From positions 1,488,001 to 1,552,000 of the forward strand of contig NZ_CP048829.1 of assembly GCF_019355395.1 (NCBI RefSeq): a stretch of DNA of 64,000 nt, read 5' to 3'. The notes beneath the pieces were generated by a model that searched no databases, was not told the DNA's origin, and was given only the letters and a program-made list of their open reading frames with translations. This DNA is from Chordicoccus furentiruminis (GTDB lineage Bacteria; Bacillota; Clostridia; Lachnospirales; Lachnospiraceae). Shown piece after piece: positions 43,595-52,006 of this stretch. The position numbers and the translations under genes are program-made. The first letter of the stretch is position 1, and the number at the start of each line of letters is the position of its first letter.

Positions 43595-43945
43595 TCAACC
43601 ATCTGAACTGTTTTCCAAACCTTCGCCATCTTCTTCCAAATTGCCGTCATCCTCCAGTTCTTTCAGATAGTCTTCCTCTTCGCCCTCCTGATAATCCGCG
43701 TCCGGATCCGGCCGGCTATCCTTCTTATTTTTCTTTCCGATCTTCTTATACACGTAGGCACCAATGGCCGCAAAGCCTGTCAAAACAAGCAGTACCAGCG
43801 TTCCAACCGGAACCGATGGCGTCTTCTTCTCCATCCGGTACAGCGCGCCCGCCGCTTCCTGATAGCGAAGAAACTTTTTACGCAGCTTCTTCACCTCTTC
43901 CCGGACTTCTCTTGGCCTTGTAATGTCCTGATACTCCTGTTCCAT
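43595..43945 (-). CDS. Small single-helix membrane protein, function unknown
   Basis: The product has 116 residues from ATG 43945, chosen for AGGAGGG 5-6 nt upstream. A basic helical N terminus (REVREEVKKLRKKFLRYQEA) is followed by one membrane helix (VPVGTLVLLVLTGFAAIGAY) and an acidic C-terminal tail rich in Asp/Glu. No family recognised. It stands alone downstream of lysS on the same strand, after the lysS terminator. Confidence 0.7.
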   Translation of the reverse strand: MEQEYQDITRPREVREEVKKLRKKFLRYQEAAGALYRMEKKTPSVPVGTLVLLVLTGFAAIGAYVYKKIGKKNKKDSRPDPDADYQEGEEEDYLKELEDDGNLEEDGEGLENSSDG

Positions 43946-44063
43946 ACGTTCCCTCCTTGTGGATTTGTGTGCAGATGCCCGAATAATAAGCATCTGCGTC
44001 ATCGGACTGCTATTCAAACAGGGATGAAAGGCTTTTCAGCCTCTTTTCCTGCTGTCTGCACGC

Positions 44064-44107
44064 AAAAAGGCACCCCCTCTCAGAGTGATTCTGAAAAGGA
44101 GTGCCTT
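44064..44107 (-). terminator. Terminator after lysS
   Basis: Stem AAGGCAC(T)CC with GGGGTGCCTT (44098-44107 with 44067-44076) is followed on the minus strand by a T-run, about 55 bp past the lysS stop. Confidence 0.75.
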
Positions 44108-44163
44108 GAAGGTTTTTGGAACTGGGATGTGTGTCAGGTTTTCCGCCCGTGATTTTCCCCGGA

Positions 44164-46128
44164 TCAATATAGCTTTGCGCCGGCCGGGATGTGGTTGTCC
44201 ACCATCAGAAGATGGAGCTCTTCCTCGCCGTTTCTCTCGTTCACCGCGGACAGGAGCATGCCGCAGGAGTCGATCCCCATCATGGCTCTCGGCGGGAGAT
44301 TCGTGATGGCGATCAGGGTCTTTCCGACCAGTTCTTCCGGCTCGTAATAGGCGTGAATACCGCTTAATATCACGCGATCCGTGCCCGTACCGTCATCCAG
44401 AACGAACTTTAAGAGCTTCTTACTCTTCGGAACAGCCGAGCATTCCTTGACCTTCACCGCCCGGAAATCAGACTTGCTGAAGGTGTCGAAATCCACGAAA
44501 TCCTGGAACAGCGGCTCGATCTTTACACCGGTAAAATCGATCTTTTCGTTCGGGGTAAAGAACCCGGATGCTTCAGAAACAGCCTCGGAACTCTTCTCTT
44601 CGCCGGCTTTTCCGCCCTCTTGTGCTTCATTGTTTTCAGACTTGAGGGTCTTCATTGTCGGGAAGAGCAGCACGTCGCGAATTGTCTCCGCTCCGGTCAG
44701 CAGCATGCACATCCGGTCGATGCCGTAGCCGATGCCGCCCGTCGGAGGCATGCCGATCTCCAGCGCGTTGAGGAAGTCCTCGTCAGTGTGATTAGCCTCC
44801 TCGTCACCCTGAGCCAGCAGCTCCTCCTGCGCGCGGAAGCGCTCCCGCTGATCGATCGGATCGTTCAGCTCGGAGTAGGCGTTACACATCTCCCAGCCGT
44901 TGACATACATCTCGAAACGGAGTACCTTGCCCGGATGCTCCGGATCCTTCTTGGTGAGCGGGGAAATTTCGATCGGGTGTCCGGTGATGAAGGTCGGCTG
45001 AATCAGATGCTCCTCCACGAACGCGTCGAAGAACAGATTCAGGATATCGCCGACCGCGTGGCGGTCCTCATACTCCACGTTGTGCGCTCTGGCAGCTGCA
45101 CGCGCTTCCTCCACCGTGTGAATCTGATCGAAGTCAACGCCGCTGTACTGCTTCACCGCCTCTGTCATCGTCATTCTCGCGAACGGCTTTCCAAGGTCGA
45201 TCTCATTTCCCTTGTAGACAATCTTCGTCGTGCCGTTGACCTCCTGGCAGACATGACGGTACATGTCCTCCGTCAGATCCATCATGCCGTTATAATCGGT
45301 GTAGGCCTGATAGAGTTCCATCAGCGTGAACTCCGGATTGTGCTTCATGTCGAGGCCTTCGTTCCGGAAAACGCGGCCGATCTCATAAACCCGCTCAAGA
45401 CCGCCGACGATCAGGCGCTTCAGATACAGCTCCAGCGAGATCCGGAGCTTCTTGTCCTCATCCAGCGCGTTGAAGTGGGTGACGAACGGACGCGCCGCCG
45501 CGCCGCCGGCGTTGTCCACCAGCATCGGCGTCTCCACCTCGATGAAATCCCGGGCGTCCAGATAACGGCGGATCGAAGCGATAATCTTCGACCTCTTGAT
45601 GAACACCGTCCTGACCTCCGGATTCATGATCAGGTCCACATAGCGCTGACGGTAGCGGATATCCGTATCCGTCAGGCCGTGAAACTTCTCCGGAAGAATC
45701 TGCAGCGATTTCGAAAGCAATGTGACGGAAGCGGCGTGAACGGAAATCTCGCCCATCTTCGTCGTGAAGACGCGGCCTTTCACGCCGACAAGGTCGCCGA
45801 CATCCAGGTGCTTGAATTTCGCGTACGCCTCGTCTCCCAGGTCGTCGCGGGAGACATAGATCTGAATCTGGCCGTCACGGTCCTGCACATGTCCGAAGCT
45901 GGCCTTGCCCATCACACGCTTCGACATCAGGCGGCCCGCGATGGAAACCTCCTGATTCTCGTAGTCGGCATAGTGTTCCTTAATCTGCCGGCTGTGCGCG
46001 TTCTGGTCATAGGTCACGATTTCGTAGGGATTCTCCCCCGCGTCAATCAGCGTCTGCAGCTTCTCGCGGCGCACTTTGCGCAGCTGATTCAGATCCTGGG
46101 GTTTGCTGTCCTGCATTCTTCCCGGCAT
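44164..46128 (-). CDS. lysS: Lysine--tRNA ligase with C-terminal tRNA-binding domain
   Basis: The product has 654 residues, about 150 more than a standard class II LysRS. The N-terminal OB-fold (VSIAGRLMSKRVMGKASFGH) is at about residues 60-165. The core has motif 2 (YEIGRVFRNEGLDMKHNPEF) and motif 3 (GIGYGIDRMCMLLTGAETIR). After a Glu/Ser-rich linker (about 510-535) a Trbp111/EMAP-like domain (DFDTFSKSDFRAVKVKECSA to the C terminus) follows, of the kind found at the end of MetRS. It should increase tRNA affinity. The gene lies 29 bp after greA and is probably cotranscribed. The 522-residue antisense ORF is a shadow. Confidence 0.96.
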   Translation of the reverse strand: MPGRMQDSKPQDLNQLRKVRREKLQTLIDAGENPYEIVTYDQNAHSRQIKEHYADYENQEVSIAGRLMSKRVMGKASFGHVQDRDGQIQIYVSRDDLGDEAYAKFKHLDVGDLVGVKGRVFTTKMGEISVHAASVTLLSKSLQILPEKFHGLTDTDIRYRQRYVDLIMNPEVRTVFIKRSKIIASIRRYLDARDFIEVETPMLVDNAGGAAARPFVTHFNALDEDKKLRISLELYLKRLIVGGLERVYEIGRVFRNEGLDMKHNPEFTLMELYQAYTDYNGMMDLTEDMYRHVCQEVNGTTKIVYKGNEIDLGKPFARMTMTEAVKQYSGVDFDQIHTVEEARAAARAHNVEYEDRHAVGDILNLFFDAFVEEHLIQPTFITGHPIEISPLTKKDPEHPGKVLRFEMYVNGWEMCNAYSELNDPIDQRERFRAQEELLAQGDEEANHTDEDFLNALEIGMPPTGGIGYGIDRMCMLLTGAETIRDVLLFPTMKTLKSENNEAQEGGKAGEEKSSEAVSEASGFFTPNEKIDFTGVKIEPLFQDFVDFDTFSKSDFRAVKVKECSAVPKSKKLLKFVLDDGTGTDRVILSGIHAYYEPEELVGKTLIAITNLPPRAMMGIDSCGMLLSAVNERNGEEELHLLMVDNHIPAGAKLY

Positions 46129-46157
46129 TCTCTTCCGTCCTTCCTCGTCTGCTTCTG

Positions 46158-46652
46158 TCAGCTTCTTGTAATCTCCAGAATCTTATAGGAATCGGTGTCG
46201 TCGCCGACCTCGACCTGAACCACATCGCCGACCTTCTGGCCGATCAGCGCGTGTCCCACCGGCGATTCATTGGAAATTTTGCCCTGCAGCGGGCTCGCCT
46301 CCGTCGAACCGACGATGCTGAACCAGTTCTCCTCATTATACGTCATATCGAGGATCCGGACACGACAGCCGATATTGACCTTATCCGTGCCGCCTTCCTC
46401 CTCATCGACGACCTCCGCGTTCTTCAGAATGCCCTCGATTTCCTCGATCCGGGCCTGGATATCGCGCTGCTCGTCCTTCGCTGCGTCGTACTCCGCGTTC
46501 TCCGAAAGATCGCCCTGCTCGCGGGCTTCTCCGATTTTTTTGGAGATCTCCTGCATTTTATTGACCTTGAGATCGTTCAGCTCATCCTCAAGCTTCTTCA
46601 GCCCGGCGCGGGTGAGAATATTTTTCTTCGAAGACAATGTTTCTTCCGCCAT
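46158..46652 (-). CDS. greA: Transcription elongation factor GreA
   Basis: The 164-residue factor rescues backtracked RNA polymerase by stimulating transcript cleavage. Its N-terminal coiled coil (LTRAGLKKLEDELNDLKVNK to GDLSENAEYDAAKDEQRDIQ) carries the acidic tip residues (D/E in SENAEYDAAK), and the C-terminal FKBP-like domain includes SPVGHALIGQKVGDVVQVEV. ATG 46652 follows GGAGG by 7 nt; a longer frame begins upstream without a site. It has its own consensus promoter, with a terminator hairpin between promoter and gene. Confidence 0.96.
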   Translation of the reverse strand: MAEETLSSKKNILTRAGLKKLEDELNDLKVNKMQEISKKIGEAREQGDLSENAEYDAAKDEQRDIQARIEEIEGILKNAEVVDEEEGGTDKVNIGCRVRILDMTYNEENWFSIVGSTEASPLQGKISNESPVGHALIGQKVGDVVQVEVGDDTDSYKILEITRS

Positions 46653-46707
46653 GCATGTACCTCCCTGGCACGCGGGCGCATCTTTGACGCCCTGATCTGT
46701 ATATACC

Positions 46708-46742
46708 AAAAAATCGCGTGACGAACTGTGTCTTCGTCACGC
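46708..46742 (-). terminator. Intrinsic terminator in the greA leader (also after dusB)
   Basis: A perfect 10-bp stem GCGTGACGAA/TTCGTCACGC with a 7-nt loop (46716-46742) is followed on the minus strand by GATTTTTTGG. It lies downstream of the greA promoter and about 55 nt before the greA start, and also ends transcripts coming from dusB. Confidence 0.9.
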
Positions 46743-46760
46743 CGTGCAATCAATTACCCT

Positions 46761-46789
46761 ATTATACGCATCCGATGCGTCCTTGTCAA
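46761..46789 (-). promoter_or_regulatory. Perfect-consensus promoter upstream of greA
   Basis: Minus strand TTGACA (46789-46784), 17 bp and TATAAT (46766-46761): both hexamers and the spacing are ideal. The expected start is near 46754. The spacer carries the palindrome ACGCATCGGATGCGT, and the half-motif ACGCATCCGA recurs at 46823-46832. Confidence 0.9.
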
Positions 46790-46852
46790 GAAACCTGCAG
46801 CCGCCGTTCCGGGCCGTCACGGACGCATCCGAAGCAAACTCTTCCGGCCGGA

Positions 46853-47890
46853 TCACACGGGCGCATGCACCCGTCTCTCCGCGCTGTCTGCCCAGTCGTC
46901 GAGGATCTGTTTCAGCTCCGCGAATGAGGCCGCCTGATTGATCCGCGCGCGCACCTTCGCCGAATCCGGGAAGCCGGAGGTGTACCAGGCGATATGCTTC
47001 CGCATCTGGCAGATCCCCATGTAGTCACCCTTCGCCTCCAGCTGCATCCGGGCGTGCCGCAGCATCATCGCGTATACGTCCCGGACAGCAGGCTCCGGAC
47101 CGCCGGTCAGAATCCGCCGGAAGAGCCACGGATTGCCCCGCGCGGCCCGGGCGATCATGACATAATCACAGCCGGTTTCCCGCTGCATCGCACGGGCGGC
47201 CTCCGGGGAATCCACGTCGCCGTTCCCGATCACCGGAATCGACACAGCCTCCTTCACCCGCCGGATCACGGACCAGTCCGCCTTTCCGGCGTAGTACTGC
47301 TCTCTGGTGCGGCCGTGCACCGCCACGGCGGCCGCACCGGCCGCTTCGCACCGCTTCGCGAGCTCCGGCGCGTTGACCGTATCGGCGGTGAAGCCGGCTC
47401 TCATCTTGACCGTCACCGGCCGGCTGCTGACCCGGACAAGGGCACGGACGATGGCTTCGGCCCGCGCCGGATCCCGCATCAGCGCGGAGCCTTCTCCGTT
47501 GTTGACGATCTTGGGTACCGGGCATCCCATATTGATATCCAGAAGGTCGAAGGGCTCATCCGCCAGCGCTTCCGCCGCATAGGCCATCGTCTCCGGATCC
47601 GCTCCGAAGAGCTGCATGGAAACCGGGTGCTCGTCACCGTGAATATCCAGCAGTTCCCTTGTCTTACGGTTGCCGTGCCGCACCGCGTTCGCGCTGACCA
47701 TCTCCGTCGCGACCAGCGCCGCGCCCATCTCATGACAGATCCGGCGGAACGGGCTGTCCGTCACGCCGGCCATCGGACCGAGCAGAAGGCGGTTCTGCAG
47801 CATCACATTCCCGATCCGTCCTGGTCGGGCGAGTGCATTCTCATCGGAACCAGCGGTTTCTCCACGCGCCATCGGGTTATTCGGTTCCAT
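46853..47890 (-). CDS. dusB: tRNA-dihydrouridine synthase
   Basis: The 345-residue FMN enzyme reduces uridine to dihydrouridine in the tRNA D-loop. It shows LLLGPMAGVTDSPFRRICHE at the N terminus, DINMGCPVPKIVNNGEGSAL with the catalytic Cys (about residue 100), VKMRAGF, AVHGRTREQYYAGKADW and IGNGDVDSPEAARAM. The start ATG 47890 has GGAGG 6 nt upstream and lies within the end of the preceding gene (14-bp overlap). It is the last gene of the six-gene run from pfkA; the neighbourhood dusB-greA-lysS is common in clostridia. Confidence 0.95.
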   Translation of the reverse strand: MEPNNPMARGETAGSDENALARPGRIGNVMLQNRLLLGPMAGVTDSPFRRICHEMGAALVATEMVSANAVRHGNRKTRELLDIHGDEHPVSMQLFGADPETMAYAAEALADEPFDLLDINMGCPVPKIVNNGEGSALMRDPARAEAIVRALVRVSSRPVTVKMRAGFTADTVNAPELAKRCEAAGAAAVAVHGRTREQYYAGKADWSVIRRVKEAVSIPVIGNGDVDSPEAARAMQRETGCDYVMIARAARGNPWLFRRILTGGPEPAVRDVYAMMLRHARMQLEAKGDYMGICQMRKHIAWYTSGFPDSAKVRARINQAASFAELKQILDDWADSAERRVHAPV

Positions 47891-48245
47891 CCGGTTCCTC
47901 CGGCGCCGCAAGACCGAGCTGCTCCGGCGTCATATGAAGAATGAAGATACGGTAGTAAAGGGCAAGGCTCTGCATCAGCTCCGTCTCCTCGGTCTGCATT
48001 TTCTCAATCGCGATCTTCGAGGCGAGCTCGCTGAACTCCGTGTCGCTCTGCGCGGTTCGGACCGTAAAGTGAGGCGTCCCGTCAAATCCGAAATCAATCG
48101 TGAAAATGCCGCCTACATCCTCCGTAAACCCGATGCAGAGCTTCTTCAGCGCCTGTTTCACGTCATCGGGCAGCCGGTCGAACTGCGGATTGAAAAAATA
48201 TTTATGATTGTAGTGGCTTGCGCCGCATAGTGTAATTTCTGCCAT
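47877..48245 (-). CDS. DUF6145-type small protein
   Basis: The 122-residue soluble protein reads LCGASHYNHKYFFNPQFDRL, then LCIGFTEDVGGIFTIDFGFD and ELMQSLALYYRIFI. This matches what I know of the DUF6145 family, found mainly in Lachnospiraceae next to birA and dusB; no function is established. Its ATG overlaps the birA stop and its end overlaps dusB, so it is embedded in the operon and probably expressed with it. Confidence 0.75.
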   Translation of the reverse strand: MAEITLCGASHYNHKYFFNPQFDRLPDDVKQALKKLCIGFTEDVGGIFTIDFGFDGTPHFTVRTAQSDTEFSELASKIAIEKMQTEETELMQSLALYYRIFILHMTPEQLGLAAPEEPDGTE

Positions 48246-49066
48246 CAGATATACCCGTACAATCCGCGGACGGAGACCTCACCGGCGGTCACACACCGTA
48301 TCCCGCCATCCGCGCGGCGGACCAGAAGACCGCCTCCTTTGTCGATGCCGAGGGAAACGGCCGTGTAGGGCGCGCGCGGATCCTCGATCCGCACCTCCCG
48401 GCCCCGGCTCACCAGCAGATCGTCATACGCGTTGCTGAGACCGCTCAGATCGGCCGTCCGCCTGTAAATCCTGTCATTCTCATAAAAATGCGCAAGGGCC
48501 GACGCGACCACCGCCGCCCGTGAAACAGGGCAGCCGCCGTTCTCGATGCGAAGGGAAGTGGCGACCTCGGCGATACCCGGATCAAAGGACGCGTTATTCA
48601 CATTGATTCCCGTGCCGATGATCACATAATCCAGCCTGTCCCCGTCCGCCAGCGCCTCCGTGAGAATTCCGCAGATTTTCCGGTGGCTGATCACAATATC
48701 GTTCGGCCATTTGATTCCGGCGGGAAGGCCGCAGACTTCCCGCACAGCCTGCGCGACGGACAGACCCATCACCAGCGTGAGCGACGGCGCGTGCGACGGC
48801 GCGAAATCCGGTCTCAGAAGAAAAGAGAAGTAAGCCGCTTCTCCTCCCGGGCTGACCCATGTTCTTCCGCTGCGTCCGCGCCCCGCCGTCTGCTGTTCCG
48901 CTACGGCCAGAAAGCCTTCCGGCGCGCCTTCGGCATAGTGCCGTTTGCATTCCTCATTCGTGGAGTCCACCGTCTCATAGAAATGCATCCGATAGAACCG
49001 GTCCGTTCCGTCCGACCGGAGCCGTTCCTCCAGTTCGCGCCCCCAGTCCGAATCTGCCGTCTTCAT
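48245..49066 (-). CDS. birA: Biotin--[acetyl-CoA-carboxylase] ligase, without HTH domain
   Basis: The 273-residue monofunctional ligase attaches biotin to carboxylase carrier domains. It carries [20 protein letters not shown], the biotinyl-AMP loop [40 protein letters not shown] and [10 protein letters not shown]. The N-terminal DNA-binding domain of bifunctional BirA is missing, so it should not act as a repressor. Its ATG overlaps the argF stop (ATGA). Confidence 0.94.
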   Translation of the reverse strand: MKTADSDWGRELEERLRSDGTDRFYRMHFYETVDSTNEECKRHYAEGAPEGFLAVAEQQTAGRGRSGRTWVSPGGEAAYFSFLLRPDFAPSHAPSLTLVMGLSVAQAVREVCGLPAGIKWPNDIVISHRKICGILTEALADGDRLDYVIIGTGINVNNASFDPGIAEVATSLRIENGGCPVSRAAVVASALAHFYENDRIYRRTADLSGLSNAYDDLLVSRGREVRIEDPRAPYTAVSLGIDKGGGLLVRRADGGIRCVTAGEVSVRGLYGYI

Positions 49067-50070
49067 GGCTGCCAGCCCAGCGTCGCCGCCATCACAGCCT
49101 TGATCGTATGCATCCGGTTCTCCGCCTCGTCAAATACCACGGACTGCTTCGACTCAAAAACCTCATCGGTGACTTCCATCTCGGTGATGCCGTACTTCTC
49201 CGCGATCGTCCGGCCGATCTTCGTCCCGAGATCGTGGAAGGAGGGAAGGCAGTGCAGGAAGATGGCGCCGTCGGCTGCATTTCTCATGCAGTCCATGGTG
49301 ACACGGTACGGCGTGAGGTCGTGAATCCGCTGCGACCAGACCTCATCCGGCTCGCCCATCGACACCCAGACGTCCGTGCAGAGCACATCCGCGTCCTTTG
49401 TGCCGGCGTTCACATCCTCCGTCAGCGTGACGGACCCGCCGCTCTCCTGCGCCCATTCCTCACACTGCGCCACAAGCGCGGCGTCCGGGAAGTAGGCCTT
49501 CGGCGCGCAGGCGGTGAAATGCATGCCAAGCTTCGAGCAGACGACCATGTAGGAATTGCCCATATTGTAGCGCGCATCGCCCAGATAGGTAAGGCGGACG
49601 CCCTTCAGCCGTCCGAGATGCTCGCGGATCGTCAGCATATCGGCCAGCATCTGCGTCGGATGGAACTCATTGGTAAGGCCGTTCCAGACCGGCACGCCGG
49701 CGTTCTTTGCCAGTTCCTCGACGACGGACTGGCCGAAGCCGCGGTACTCGATCCCCTCGAACATCCTTCCCAGCACCCGCGCGGTGTCCTCGATGCTCTC
49801 CTTCTTCCCGATCTGGGAGCCGGTCGGGTCAAGATAGGTCGTCCCCATCCCCAGATCATGGGCCGCCACCTCAAAGGCGCAGCGGGTCCGGGTGCTGGTC
49901 TTCTCGAAGATCAGCGCCACATTCCGGCCTTTAAGCGAATCGACGCTCTCATGATGCTTCTTTCTGTCCTTCAGAAACGAGGCGAGATCCAGAAGATTCA
50001 CGATCTCCTTCGCCGTAAAATCCTTCAGTGTCAGAAAATCCCTTCCGCGCAAACTGTCCAGTATCTGCAT
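49063..50070 (-). CDS. argF: Ornithine carbamoyltransferase
   Basis: The 335-residue enzyme makes citrulline from ornithine and carbamoyl phosphate. The carbamoyl-phosphate loop is [15 protein letters not shown] (about residues 53-67), followed by [20 protein letters not shown] and the catalytic Cys loop [13 protein letters not shown] (about 270). ATG 50070 follows GGAGAG; the upstream in-frame start lies inside trmH and is unlikely. Arginine synthesis or the catabolic arc pathway are both possible; no other arg gene is near. Confidence 0.95.
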   Translation of the reverse strand: MQILDSLRGRDFLTLKDFTAKEIVNLLDLASFLKDRKKHHESVDSLKGRNVALIFEKTSTRTRCAFEVAAHDLGMGTTYLDPTGSQIGKKESIEDTARVLGRMFEGIEYRGFGQSVVEELAKNAGVPVWNGLTNEFHPTQMLADMLTIREHLGRLKGVRLTYLGDARYNMGNSYMVVCSKLGMHFTACAPKAYFPDAALVAQCEEWAQESGGSVTLTEDVNAGTKDADVLCTDVWVSMGEPDEVWSQRIHDLTPYRVTMDCMRNAADGAIFLHCLPSFHDLGTKIGRTIAEKYGITEMEVTDEVFESKQSVVFDEAENRMHTIKAVMAATLGWQP

Positions 50071-50083
50071 GTCTTTTCTCTCC

Positions 50084-50851
50084 TTACAGCCGTCTCTGTC
50101 TCTGTGCCTCATACATCAGGATACCCGCGGCCATCGCCGCGTTCAGCGATTCGACCCGGCCCATCATCGGGATGCGGATCAGCGTACCGGCTGCCCTCGC
50201 TGTCTCATCCGTGATGCCGTTTCCTTCATTGCCGATGATAAATGCACTCCCTGACCGGTAGGAGCAGTCCGTGTAGCTCCGGACGCCGTGAAGATGCGCC
50301 GCGTAGGACGCGATTCCCCGCTCCGAAAGCTCCCGGAGGAATGACACCGCGTCCGGCTCGTAGAAATGCGGAACCCGGTAGATTGATCCCATCGTGGCCC
50401 TCGTGGTTTTAGGGCTGTAGAGATCCACCGACCCTTCCGTCAGAAAGACGGCCGTCACGCCGGCCGCCTCCGCCGTGCGGAGGATGGTGCCCGCGTTGCC
50501 CGGATCCTGCAGGTTCTCCAGCAGGAGAATCAGCGGACAGGCCCGGGCGAACACCTGCTCCCGGTCGAAGGTCTGCTGTCGCAGCACCGTCAGAATCCCC
50601 TGCGGCGTCCGCGTATCCGAAAGAGAGGCGAACCGCCCATCGTCGATATCGCTCATCACGTCCGCTCCCGGCGGAATCTTTTCAAGATACTCCGGATGGA
50701 GCTCTGCAAAGGAGCGGGACATGAGCACTGCCTCGATGGCGCCGCACGGCGCCTCCAGAAACAGCTTTCTTCCTTCCGCGACAAAAAGGCCCTGCGTATC
50801 GCGGGCCTTCTTGTTCTTCAGCAGAAATTTGATATCCTTGATTGAAAGCAT
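50084..50851 (-). CDS. TrmH/SpoU-family RNA methyltransferase
   Basis: The 255-residue SPOUT-fold enzyme has an N-terminal substrate-binding part ([20 protein letters not shown]) and the knotted SAM domain: motif 1 [20 protein letters not shown], motif 2 [10 protein letters not shown] and motif 3 [20 protein letters not shown]. It is probably a 2'-O-methyltransferase of 23S rRNA or tRNA; the exact target is unknown. It lies 24 bp after pfkA and 13 bp before argF in the same operon. Confidence 0.92.
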   Translation of the reverse strand: MLSIKDIKFLLKNKKARDTQGLFVAEGRKLFLEAPCGAIEAVLMSRSFAELHPEYLEKIPPGADVMSDIDDGRFASLSDTRTPQGILTVLRQQTFDREQVFARACPLILLLENLQDPGNAGTILRTAEAAGVTAVFLTEGSVDLYSPKTTRATMGSIYRVPHFYEPDAVSFLRELSERGIASYAAHLHGVRSYTDCSYRSGSAFIIGNEGNGITDETARAAGTLIRIPMMGRVESLNAAMAAGILMYEAQRQRRL

Positions 50852-50875
50852 TCGTCTCCGTCCCGGCAGCGCCTC

Positions 50876-51907
50876 TTACAGAGACTCGTCCCGTATGACC
50901 TTCTTCTGCGTTTCCTTCTGGTAGCCGCCGGACATCGCCAGTGCGATCTCGTACTCATACTCATCGATGCCCTTCGTCATCGCGAGCGCCTCATCGATGT
51001 CGAAGTCCTGGAACTTTCCGTTCTTGTAGCCGACCACACGCTCGGTCTTGCCTGCGATCAGAAGGTCCACGGCCATGCTTCCCATAATCGTCGCATAGAC
51101 CCGGTCCTTCGCCGTCGGGCTGCCGCCGCGCTGCATGTGGCCGAGGATCGTCGCCCTCGTCTCGATACCGGTCGCCGCCTCAATCCGTCTCGCCATCGAG
51201 GCGGAGTGGCCCACGCCTTCCGCGTTGACAATAATATGATGTTTCTTGCCGCGCCGTCTGGAATCGATAATGTTGTCAATGATCTTCTGCTCGTCGTAAT
51301 CGTACTTCTCGGGAAGAAGGATGTCCTCCGCACCGTTGGCGATGCCGCACCAGAGGGCAAGATAACCTGCATTTCTCCCCATGACCTCGATGATCGAGCA
51401 CCGCTCGTGGGAGGTCGACGTATCGCGGACCTTGTCGATGGCTTCCATCGCCGTGTTGACGGACGTGTCGAAGCCGATGGTGTATTCCGTGCAGGAGATG
51501 TCTAGATCGATCGTTCCGGGAAGCCCGACGACGTTGATGCCCTGATGGGCCAGCGTCTGGGCGCCGCGGTAAGATCCGTCGCCGCCGATGACGACCAGTC
51601 CGTCGATTCCGAACTTCCGGCAGGTTTCCGCTGCCTTCTTCTGGCCTTCCGGCGTGCGCATCTCCGCGCATCGTGCGGTGTAGAGGATCGTCCCGCCGCG
51701 CTGAATCGTATCGGAAACGTCCTGCGCGTGCATTTCTTTGACATCCTCTTCCATCAGGCCGTCATAACCGCGGTAGATGCCGTAGACTTTCAGACCCTTG
51801 CCGAGGGCGCGCCGAACCACTGCGCGGATCGCCGCGTTCATGCCGGGCGCGTCACCACCGCTGGTCAGGACGCCGATCGTCGTTACCTTCTTCTTCTCTT
51901 CTGCCAT
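50876..51907 (-). CDS. pfkA: 6-phosphofructokinase (ATP-dependent)
   Basis: The 343-residue glycolytic kinase has IGVLTSGGDAPGMNAAIRAV at the N terminus, GGDGSYRGAQ (the Gly typical of ATP rather than pyrophosphate use), LPGTIDLDISCTEYTIGFDT with the catalytic Asp region, VMGRNAGYLAL and ILGHMQRGGSPTAKDR. AGGAGG precedes the start. It is the first gene of the run ending with dusB and has its own promoter. Confidence 0.96.
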   Translation of the reverse strand: MAEEKKKVTTIGVLTSGGDAPGMNAAIRAVVRRALGKGLKVYGIYRGYDGLMEEDVKEMHAQDVSDTIQRGGTILYTARCAEMRTPEGQKKAAETCRKFGIDGLVVIGGDGSYRGAQTLAHQGINVVGLPGTIDLDISCTEYTIGFDTSVNTAMEAIDKVRDTSTSHERCSIIEVMGRNAGYLALWCGIANGAEDILLPEKYDYDEQKIIDNIIDSRRRGKKHHIIVNAEGVGHSASMARRIEAATGIETRATILGHMQRGGSPTAKDRVYATIMGSMAVDLLIAGKTERVVGYKNGKFQDFDIDEALAMTKGIDEYEYEIALAMSGGYQKETQKKVIRDESL

Positions 51908-51966
51908 CTCAAAGCCTCCTGCATCTATGGCGAGACAAATATACTTTCGTCGCTCAAACCAACCTC

Positions 51967-51995
51967 ATTTTATGACACGATACCTCATTTTTCAA
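51967..51995 (-). promoter_or_regulatory. pfkA operon promoter
   Basis: Minus strand TTGAAA (51995-51990), 17 bp and TAAAAT (51972-51967), just past the dnaE stop and about 60 bp before pfkA. Confidence 0.75.
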
Positions 51996-52006
51996 TAATA
52001 AAAGCT

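Noticed and set aside
44620-46188. 522-codon open frame on the plus strand
   Set aside because: It is a shadow of lysS; the lysS motifs are unambiguous.
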